The position numbers and the translations under genes are program-made. A stretch of DNA of 14,941 bases from an uncultured Rikenellaceae bacterium. Lineage in GTDB: Bacteria; Bacteroidota; Bacteroidia; Bacteroidales; Rikenellaceae. Below the pieces are notes generated by a model. The model saw nothing but the letters and a program-made list of their open reading frames with translations. It ran no database searches and was not told the origin of the DNA. Shown one piece after another: positions 8,388 to 14,291 of this stretch (the first letter of the stretch is position 1; every line of letters starts with the position of its first letter). The DNA is taken from assembly GCA_947074135.1 (NCBI GenBank), contig CAMTOL010000029.1:1-14941 (forward strand). The letters are read 5' to 3'.

Positions 8388-9209
8388 TTATTTTGATAAA
8401 ATCTCTTCATAAAATGGTTTGTAAATTTCGACCATATTGGTCTGTTCTCCCTCACAGTTATATAAAATTGGTAAATTAAGTTCTTTAGCGTAGTCAACGA
8501 GTGAACTATCAACATTATTGCTGCAAACCACAACTCCCGCGCTATTCTCGATAGCAAAACGCATAAGATTAAGGTATGTCGGCTCTTCGACAGTTGTGAG
8601 GTCAGTAAACTTGATGCCCTCTTTTTTGAGTTTAGCTGAGAATTCAGGGTCAATTATCCCTTCAAATCCGTCATCGTATAGCGATACGATTAGTTTAGAT
8701 TTAGAGAATATAGGGTCGTTTTTAAAGACTTTATTTAGATAAGCTGGTGTAATTGAAGCTATCCAGCCATGTGTGTGGATAATTTCTGGTGCCCATCTCA
8801 ATTTTTTGACAGTTTCAATCACGCCTCTAGAGAAGAACATTGCTCTGTCTGCATTGTCTTCAAAAAAACCTCCATTTTCATCAGCAAACAGGGCTTTGCG
8901 TGCAAAGAAGTCTTGGTTGTCGATAAAATAGACTTGAAGTCTTGCTCCTGAGATAGAAGCAACTTTAATAATGAGTTGATGGTCGCTCTGGGCAATGATT
9001 AGGTTCATTCCCGACAGTCTAATAACCTCGTGAAGTTGGCCACGTCTTTCGTTAATTACTCCGTAGCGAGGCATAAAAATGCGCACCTGCATTCCGCTCT
9101 CTTGTATTTGTTGCGGTAGGTTTCTACATATTGCGCCAATTTGACTATCTTCGGTGTAAGGATCAACTTGGGAGGCAACGTATAGGATTTTTGCGTTTTC
9201 TGTGCTCAT
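8388..9209 (-). CDS. Truncated GT5 glycogen/starch synthase-like protein, probably non-catalytic
   Basis: The 273-residue protein resembles only the N-terminal Rossmann half of a GT5 glycogen synthase, which is normally about 480 residues. The similarity covers the opening strand AKILYVASQVDPY, LPQQIQESGMQVRIFMPRYG, the FFEDNADRAMFFSRGVIE segment and IIHTHGWIASITPAYL. The ADP-glucose-binding KTGGL motif expected after the first strand is replaced by EDSQI. The C-terminal domain with the catalytic glutamate is absent, and the protein simply ends EEILSK. It is therefore unlikely to make glycogen. The reading frame is clean, so this looks like a stable family and not a fresh truncation. I recall similar short proteins in Bacteroidota, often near pantothenate genes, but no such gene is seen here. 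A TACCTTTG element about 105 bases upstream probably starts its transcript, which continues into the DUF4270 lipoprotein gene. Confidence 0.88.
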   Translation of the reverse strand: MSTENAKILYVASQVDPYTEDSQIGAICRNLPQQIQESGMQVRIFMPRYGVINERRGQLHEVIRLSGMNLIIAQSDHQLIIKVASISGARLQVYFIDNQDFFARKALFADENGGFFEDNADRAMFFSRGVIETVKKLRWAPEIIHTHGWIASITPAYLNKVFKNDPIFSKSKLIVSLYDDGFEGIIDPEFSAKLKKEGIKFTDLTTVEEPTYLNLMRFAIENSAGVVVCSNNVDSSLVDYAKELNLPILYNCEGEQTNMVEIYKPFYEEILSK

Positions 9210-9314
9210 TATAATTAGTTTAAGGTCAAAAGTTTCGCTATTATGATTTTTTGAAATTGTCTTTTTGGCTATTATCTTTCAATTTTATAGAGGTTGTACA
9301 CCTCCCTCAAACTG

Positions 9315-9322
9315 CAAAGGTA
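9315..9322 (-). promoter_or_regulatory. Bacteroidota -7 element upstream of the GT5-like gene
   Basis: On the minus strand these bases read TACCTTTG, an exact match to the Bacteroidota -7 consensus TAnnTTTG, followed by CAG. It lies in the intergenic region with a predicted leader of roughly 100 bases before the ATG at 9209. I could not find a convincing TTG -33 box at the usual spacing. Confidence 0.6.
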
Positions 9323-9369
9323 GTAAAAAAAAGCAAATTACATCTCTTTTTTCTAGCGATTTATTTTTA

Positions 9370-9388
9370 GTGACAAATGACTTGTCAC
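9370..9388. repeat. Inverted repeat GTGACAA-N5-TTGTCAC
   Basis: GTGACAA (9370-9376) and TTGTCAC (9382-9388) are perfect inverted copies around ATGAC. The site is about 48 bases upstream of the TACCTTTG element that faces the GT5-like gene. It could be an operator for a dimeric regulator or a small hairpin. No poly-T follows it on the plus strand, so a terminator is unlikely in that direction. Confidence 0.4.
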
Positions 9389-9393
9389 AATTC

Positions 9394-9470
9394 ATTATGC
9401 ATAATTCATAATTTCTTGTATGTTATAGTGGCTTGTGCTAATAAACAACTAGGTATTACGAATTATGAAT
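9394..9470. repeat. Palindrome and short inverted repeats of the ATTCATAATT type
   Basis: ATTATGCATAAT (9394-9405) is a perfect 12-base palindrome. ATTCATAATT (9404-9413) is repeated in inverted orientation as AATTATGAAT (9461-9470), enclosing 47 bases. Such AT-rich repeats can mark a small non-coding element or a decayed miniature transposon, but no target duplication is evident. Confidence 0.4.
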
Positions 9471-9500
9471 AAAAAAGGAGTGCTAAAGCACTCCTTTTTT
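9471..9500 (-). terminator. Terminator of hydBA, overlapping the hydA 3' end
   Basis: A perfect 13-bp stem (9471-9483 with 9488-9500) closes on the four-base loop 9484-9487. The core GGAGTGC/GCACTCC is flanked by six A and six T. On the hydA transcript it is a classic stem plus U-run. The hydA stop codon (9483-9485) lies at the loop, so the last codons of hydA form the 5' arm. Confidence 0.85.
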
Positions 9501-11237
9501 ATGATACGAGGTATGTAGTAGCTCGTGCGAACGATGCGACAACGGTTTGCCTAGATATTCGTTATATAACCTAATAATATCAGGGTTTTCGTGCGATTTT
9601 CTAAGTGATTTGCTCTTATCCTCTCTGTAAAGCGCAGCAGCTCTAGCCTCTAGCACACTTTCGTTGCCGTGATGTAGTGGTTGACCAGCACCGCCAATAC
9701 AGCCACCGGGGCAAGCCATAATTTCAATAGCGTGGAACGTTTGTTTGCCATTTCTTACATCTTCGAGCAGTTTGCGAGCATTGCCTAATCCGTGAGCAAT
9801 ACCAATACGTAGTTCTAATCCATCGAAATCGACTGTTGCCGAGCGAATACCCTCCATTCCTCTGAGTTGTTCGAAATCAACTTTTGGCAGTGTTTTTTTG
9901 AGGTGTAGTTCATAGGCTGTTCTAACTGCGGCTTCGATTACACCACCTGTTGTTCCAAAAATAACTGCTGCTCCAGTCGATGAACCTAGTGGAGAGTCAA
10001 AATCTTCGTCAGGTAGCTCTGCGAGATTAATATTTGCTTCTTTGATGAGGTGTGCAAGTTCGCGAGTCGAAATCGAGAAGTCAACATCGGGGTTGCCTTT
10101 AACTTTGAACTCATCTCTTGCGCACTCATACTTCTTAGCCAAACAAGGCATCACAGAAACGACTACCATCTCTTCGCGTTTAACGCCAATTTTCGCGGCA
10201 AAGTAGTTCTTTGCAATCGAACCGAACATCTGTTGTGGCGAACGGGCTGTTGAGGGTACGTCAAGCATATCGCTAAAGTATGTTTCGATAAAGTTTACCC
10301 ACGCCGGGCAGCACGAAGTTAGCATTGGAAGTCTAACTGTTTTATCTCCAGCTAAGTGTTTTTTGAGTCTGTCGAGTAGCTCTGCACCCTCCTCCATAAT
10401 TGTAAGGTCGGCAGCGAAATCTGTATCAAAAACATAGTCGAACCCAAGACGACGCAATGCAGCTGCTAGTTTGCCGGTTACTAGAGTTCCGGGCTTCATA
10501 CCAAACTCTTCGCCAAGTGCAGCGCGTACTGCTGGTGCAGCCTGGACTACAACAGTTTTTGCGGGGTTTGCCAACATTCTGACAACCTTAGCTGTAGAGT
10601 CGAACTCTGTTAGCGCACCAGTTGGACAAACCGCTACACACTGACCACAGAAGGTGCAGGTCGATTTCTCTAGATTCTGTTCAAAGGCGGGTGTTACAAT
10701 TGCATCAAATCCACGATATGCAGCGTGAAGCGCACCAACGCTTTGCACCTCGTTACACATTGTTTCACAACGGCGACACAAGATACATTTGTCCATATCT
10801 CTAATTACTGATGGCGAAGTGTCAGGGTTATAGGAGCTCATCTTAGCATATTTTTCGCCAGGAATATGGCGAATGCCTAGTCGAGTTGCCATTGCTTGGA
10901 GGTCACAATTACCCGATTTACTGCACGTCAGACAGTCTTTTGGGTGGTCCGAAAGAATCATCTGCATCACAGTTTTTCGTGCGTTCATCACTCGAATCGA
11001 TGAGGTAGTGATTTTCATACCTTCGGTACATTTTGTAGCACAGGCAGGCGCGAGATTTCGTCGTCCTTCGACCTCGACCACACAAATTCTACACCCAGCT
11101 GGGCAGTTATTTACCCCTAGGTGGGGCAACTTTAAGTGACACAGGGTTGGAATGTGAATACCAAGTGTTTCGGCTGCATCTAGTATCGTTGTACTCTCGG
11201 CAACCTCTATTGCTTTATTGTCAATTACTACGTTCAT
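9483..11237 (-). CDS. hydA: [FeFe]-hydrogenase catalytic subunit (HydA/HndD type)
   Basis: The 584-residue cytoplasmic enzyme reduces protons to H2 or oxidises H2, exchanging electrons with HydB. The domains in order are a plant-type [2Fe-2S] domain (C33, C49, C52, C66), a His-Cys3 [4Fe-4S] site (H98, C102, C105, C111) and two ferredoxin clusters (C151/C154/C157/C161 and C194/C197/C200/C204). The H-cluster domain comes last. Its three signatures are intact: TSCCPAW with the proton-transfer C309 and ligand C310, MPCLAKKYE with C365, and EIMACPGGCIGGAGQP with C509 and C513. The small-subunit-like tail ends SHELLHTSY, as in monomer-encoded group A hydrogenases. The length fits the NAD(P)H-linked, potentially electron-bifurcating type. 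It starts 6 bases after the hydB stop and must be co-transcribed with it. The HydE, HydF and HydG maturases needed for the H-cluster are not in the window. Confidence 0.96.
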   Translation of the reverse strand: MNVVIDNKAIEVAESTTILDAAETLGIHIPTLCHLKLPHLGVNNCPAGCRICVVEVEGRRNLAPACATKCTEGMKITTSSIRVMNARKTVMQMILSDHPKDCLTCSKSGNCDLQAMATRLGIRHIPGEKYAKMSSYNPDTSPSVIRDMDKCILCRRCETMCNEVQSVGALHAAYRGFDAIVTPAFEQNLEKSTCTFCGQCVAVCPTGALTEFDSTAKVVRMLANPAKTVVVQAAPAVRAALGEEFGMKPGTLVTGKLAAALRRLGFDYVFDTDFAADLTIMEEGAELLDRLKKHLAGDKTVRLPMLTSCCPAWVNFIETYFSDMLDVPSTARSPQQMFGSIAKNYFAAKIGVKREEMVVVSVMPCLAKKYECARDEFKVKGNPDVDFSISTRELAHLIKEANINLAELPDEDFDSPLGSSTGAAVIFGTTGGVIEAAVRTAYELHLKKTLPKVDFEQLRGMEGIRSATVDFDGLELRIGIAHGLGNARKLLEDVRNGKQTFHAIEIMACPGGCIGGAGQPLHHGNESVLEARAAALYREDKSKSLRKSHENPDIIRLYNEYLGKPLSHRSHELLHTSYHKKGVL

Positions 11238-11243
11238 TTCTTT

Positions 11244-13016
11244 CTATTTAGTGTAGATTGCATTAAATTTACAACGAGTCAAACAAGCTCCGCAGCGGAT
11301 ACACAACGACAAATCGATAGTGTGTGGCTGCTTACGTTCGCCCTTAATTGCCATTGCAGGACAGCTTCTAGCACACGCTGTACATCCTGAACAAGCCTCC
11401 TCGTCTATAATATATTGGGTCAATGCCGAACATTTCCCTGCAGGACAGTGCTTTTCAAGTACGTGAGCTTTATACTCCTCGTAAAAGTTGTCAAGGGTAG
11501 AAAGCACAGGGTTTGGCGAAGTCTGTCCAAGCCCACAAAGAGCAGTGTCTTTAATAACGTTACTCATATTGCGAAGCCTATCCAAGTCGTCCATATCTGC
11601 TTTGCCTTCGGTGATTTGTTCGAGTAGTTCATAGAGTCGGCGATTGCCGATTCGACAAGGAGCGCATTTTCCGCAACTCTCCTCAACAGTAAACTCAAGG
11701 TAGAACTTCGCAACGCTCACCATACAGTCGTCTTCGTCCATTACAATCATACCCCCAGAGCCCATCATCGAACCCGCAGCAAGCAGATTTTCGTAGTCGA
11801 TACTCATATCCAAGTGTTTCTCGGTCAGACAACCACCGCTAGGACCTCCAGTCTGTACGGCTTTGAATTTTTTACCATCTTTAATACCACCGCCAATCTC
11901 GAAGATAACCTCACGAAGCGTAGTTCCCATTGGTACCTCGATAAGTCCAACGTTGTTGATTTTACCAGCCAAGGCGAACACTTTTGTTCCTTTCGATTTC
12001 TCAGTCCCAATTGAGGCGAACCATTTAGCTCCATTGAGTAGGATTACAGGGATGTTGGCAAGAGTTTCAACGTTGTTAACATTAGTAGGGAAGCCTTTAT
12101 ACCCTTTCTCGGCTGGGAATGGTGGTTTAAATGTAGGTTCGCCACGCTCACCCTCCATACTATGAATTAGTGCTGTTTCTTCGCCACACACAAATGCTCC
12201 TGCGCCATATCTAATCTCGATATCGAAACCAAAACCAGACTTCATAATGTTGCTTCCGAGCATACCATTTTCACGAGCCTGTTTTATTGCAACCTGCAGT
12301 CTGTGAACGGCTAGAGGATACTCTGCACGAATATATACCAGCCCTTTATTTGCCCCAATAGCATATCCGCAGATAGCCATAGCCTCGATAACCGAGTGTG
12401 GGTCGCCTTCCATAATTGAACGATCCATAAAAGCTCCTGGGTCACCCTCGTCGGCGTTACAGACCACATATTTTTGTTCAGCTTTGTTAGCCGCAGCAAT
12501 CTCCCATTTGAGTCCTGTTGGGAAACCTCCACCTCCACGGCCTCTTAGTCCAGACTCTTTGATTTGAGCCACTGTCCATTCAGGTTTGTTGTTAAGAACA
12601 AGTTTAAGGGCATCGTAACCTCGTTCGGCTAGGTACTCTTCGATATTTTCGGGATCAATGGTTCCGCAATTGCGAATAGCTACCCTTTGCTGTTTACGGT
12701 AAAAATCCATATGTGTTGAATCTTCGACGTGTAGCCCAGTGACAGGATTTGTGTAGAGTAGTCTGTCGATTCTCTTCCCTTTTTTGATATGCTCTTCGAC
12801 CAACTCTTCTACATCTTCGGGTTTTACCTCGACGTAAAAGGTGCCTTCGGGCATAATTTTGACGATTGGGCCTTTTTCGCAAAAACCGAAACAGCCAACT
12901 TGTGCAACTTCCACATCTTCGAGCGAAGATGTAAGAGCCTTGAAGTTTTCTAAAATTTTAGCAGAGGCAGATGCTTTGCAACCAGTGCCACCGCAAACTG
13001 TTATTCTTCGTTTCAC
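11244..13016 (-). CDS. hydB: NADH-binding hydrogenase subunit HydB (NuoF-like, HndC)
   Basis: The 590-residue flavoprotein transfers electrons between NAD(P)H and the HydA iron-sulfur chain. The N-terminal thioredoxin-like [2Fe-2S] domain has C8, C13, C42 and C46. The NuoF-like core follows, with the FMN loop GRGGGGFPTGLKWE (159-172), NADEGDPGAFMDR and the NADH-binding segment GAGAFVCGEETALI. Next is a [4Fe-4S] site with C448, C451, C454 and C494. H523, C524 and C529 (KHCPAGKC) could hold a further metal. The C-terminus is a two-cluster ferredoxin domain (C542/C545/C548/C552 and C572/C575/C578/C582). This domain order distinguishes hydrogenase HydB from respiratory NuoF. The start is GTG at 13016: an in-frame stop lies three codons upstream and family members begin just before the first cysteine block. 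It lies 52 bases after the thioredoxin-like gene, with no clear promoter in between. Confidence 0.95.
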   Translation of the reverse strand: MKRRITVCGGTGCKASASAKILENFKALTSSLEDVEVAQVGCFGFCEKGPIVKIMPEGTFYVEVKPEDVEELVEEHIKKGKRIDRLLYTNPVTGLHVEDSTHMDFYRKQQRVAIRNCGTIDPENIEEYLAERGYDALKLVLNNKPEWTVAQIKESGLRGRGGGGFPTGLKWEIAAANKAEQKYVVCNADEGDPGAFMDRSIMEGDPHSVIEAMAICGYAIGANKGLVYIRAEYPLAVHRLQVAIKQARENGMLGSNIMKSGFGFDIEIRYGAGAFVCGEETALIHSMEGERGEPTFKPPFPAEKGYKGFPTNVNNVETLANIPVILLNGAKWFASIGTEKSKGTKVFALAGKINNVGLIEVPMGTTLREVIFEIGGGIKDGKKFKAVQTGGPSGGCLTEKHLDMSIDYENLLAAGSMMGSGGMIVMDEDDCMVSVAKFYLEFTVEESCGKCAPCRIGNRRLYELLEQITEGKADMDDLDRLRNMSNVIKDTALCGLGQTSPNPVLSTLDNFYEEYKAHVLEKHCPAGKCSALTQYIIDEEACSGCTACARSCPAMAIKGERKQPHTIDLSLCIRCGACLTRCKFNAIYTK

Positions 13017-13068
13017 TTTATTTTATTAAGTTTATATTGATTTTTTCAAGAATTAGAACGAGGTTGTT

Positions 13069-13566
13069 TTATCTTTTGTCGCTAATAATCTTTGATATTA
13101 CGTCAGTAGTTAGCGTAGATAGGTTACCTTGCCAGAGCAGTCTATTTTTTTCGTCAATTACAACGGTGTATGGGATATACTTAATTGATAGAGCTTCGAA
13201 TATTTTACCATCTTCGTTGATTGCGAAGAAGAATTTAGAGCCATCTTTTTTTGCCAAATCTCTAAAGTCGGGATTGTCTTTTTTGATAATGATAACGATT
13301 TGCGCTTTTGTGCCGAAATCTTTTTGTACTCTATCCACATTTTCGTTATAGAATTTTTCGGCTGATGGGTTTTTGGGCGAATAGAAGTCTACAACCCATA
13401 TTTTAGAGATATCGGCAGCAGAGTCAACCCAGTCTATGTTTTTTTCGTTCTTGACCTCTGGGATTTTAGAGCCAATTACAAATTTTTGGGCGTAAACGCT
13501 TGCAGGTATTAGCAGCGCGAGGGTTAGGATTAGTGTGATGATATATCTTTTTAATTTCATTTTCAA
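13069..13566 (-). CDS. Secreted thioredoxin-fold protein without cysteines
   Basis: This is a 165-residue exported protein of unknown role. Residues 1-26 are a standard signal peptide (charged MKMKLKR, a long hydrophobic core, cleavage near VYA-Q), so it is probably periplasmic. The mature part resembles TlpA/AhpC-type thioredoxin folds. KIWVVDFYSPKNPSAEKF (55-72) occupies the strand and active-site loop, and KYIPYTVVIDEKNRLLWQG (129-147) gives the cis-proline (P132) and the following beta hairpin. Where redox members have CxxC, this one has N66-P67-S68-A69, and the whole protein contains no cysteine, so disulfide chemistry is excluded. It is upstream of hydB on the same strand and may share a transcript, although a functional link with a cytoplasmic hydrogenase is not obvious. 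A TATATTTG element at 13600-13607 is well placed to drive it. A binding or structural role is a guess. Confidence 0.85.
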   Translation of the reverse strand: MKMKLKRYIITLILTLALLIPASVYAQKFVIGSKIPEVKNEKNIDWVDSAADISKIWVVDFYSPKNPSAEKFYNENVDRVQKDFGTKAQIVIIIKKDNPDFRDLAKKDGSKFFFAINEDGKIFEALSIKYIPYTVVIDEKNRLLWQGNLSTLTTDVISKIISDKR

Positions 13567-13599
13567 AATGTTTTAGGATTGTTTTTAATGCCTACTATA

Positions 13600-13607
13600 C
13601 AAATATA
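13600..13607 (-). promoter_or_regulatory. Bacteroidota -7 element for the thioredoxin-like gene
   Basis: On the minus strand the bases read TATATTTG, an exact TAnnTTTG match 33 bases before the ATG at 13566. A clear -33 box was not found. It may also drive the hydBA genes, which have no obvious promoter of their own. Confidence 0.45.
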
Positions 13608-13619
13608 GACTTTTTTGCT

Positions 13620-13627
13620 TAATTTTG
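13620..13627 (+). promoter_or_regulatory. Bacteroidota -7 element for engB
   Basis: TAATTTTG matches TAnnTTTG exactly and ends 8 bases before the engB ATG at 13636, which would give a very short or nearly absent leader. It lies 12 bases from the divergent element at 13600-13607. No good -33 box is visible. Confidence 0.45.
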
Positions 13628-13635
13628 CGACAGTT

Positions 13636-14256
13636 ATGGCAATAAAAAACGCAAAATTTTTGTGTAGCAGCGAAAAGCTCTCACAATGCCCACCAGCAGT
13701 GATTGAGGATAGGGCAGTTATTGAAGTGGCGCTAATTGGGCGTTCGAATGTGGGCAAGAGCTCACTAATTAATATGCTGACTTCCCAGAAAAGTTTGGCG
13801 AAAGTTTCTGGTACGCCGGGCAAGACGAGGTTGATAAATCACTTTGAGGTTGATTCGAAGTGGATGTTGGTCGATTTGCCGGGTTATGGTTATGCAAAGA
13901 CCAGTAAGAGTAATAGGGCTGCCTTTTCGGATTTGATTAAGAGTTATGTTCTTAATAGAGAGGAGTTGTATTGTCTGTTTGTTTTGGTTGACATTAGATT
14001 AGAGCCACAGCGTATTGACGTTGAGTTTATGGAGATGTTGGGTGAGAATGGTGTTCCTTTTGGTATAGTTTTTACTAAGGGTGATAAGTTGTCGGCATCG
14101 GCTCGCAAGCGTCAGGTTGAGGCATATAAGAAGCATTTGTCGGAGCAGTGGGAGGATTTTCCTTTGCATTTTGTGACTTCGGCAGAGAGTGGACTAGGTC
14201 GTGACGAGCTAACGGAAACAATTGAGAGTTGGGCAGACGATTTTCTCGCTAAATAA
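13636..14256 (+). CDS. engB: Ribosome biogenesis GTP-binding protein EngB (YsxC/YihA)
   Basis: This is a 206-residue TRAFAC-class GTPase that assists assembly of the large ribosomal subunit. The nucleotide-binding motifs are all present: G1 GRSNVGKSS (35-43), the family-specific switch SGTPGKTR (58-65), G3 DLPGYG (80-85), G4 TKGD (147-150) and G5 TSA (181-183). The length is normal. The frame also has an ATG at 13615, but that would add MLNFATV before the usual beginning and would place the TAATTTTG element inside the coding region. I therefore chose the ATG at 13636. It is divergent from the thioredoxin-like gene and followed after 35 bases by the broken methylase. It looks fully functional. 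Confidence 0.95.
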   Translation: MAIKNAKFLCSSEKLSQCPPAVIEDRAVIEVALIGRSNVGKSSLINMLTSQKSLAKVSGTPGKTRLINHFEVDSKWMLVDLPGYGYAKTSKSNRAAFSDLIKSYVLNREELYCLFVLVDIRLEPQRIDVEFMEMLGENGVPFGIVFTKGDKLSASARKRQVEAYKKHLSEQWEDFPLHFVTSAESGLGRDELTETIESWADDFLAK

Positions 14257-14291
14257 CTTATTGTTAACCAACATAAAATAGAATTTGCGCT

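Noticed and set aside
8342..8653. The DUF4270 frame remains open upstream to an ATG at 8653.
   Set aside because: Most of this stretch overlaps the well-supported GT5-like gene on the same strand in another frame, shows no protein family features, and would bury the lipoprotein signal peptide in the interior.
13563..13823. A minus-strand open frame of 86 codons opposite the beginning of engB.
   Set aside because: It is antisense to the conserved GTPase G1 region and has no family features.
14261..14287. A possible promoter before the methylase (TTG at 14261-14263, TA...TTTG at 14279-14287).
   Set aside because: The TA and TTTG parts are separated by three bases instead of two and the spacing to TTG is too short.
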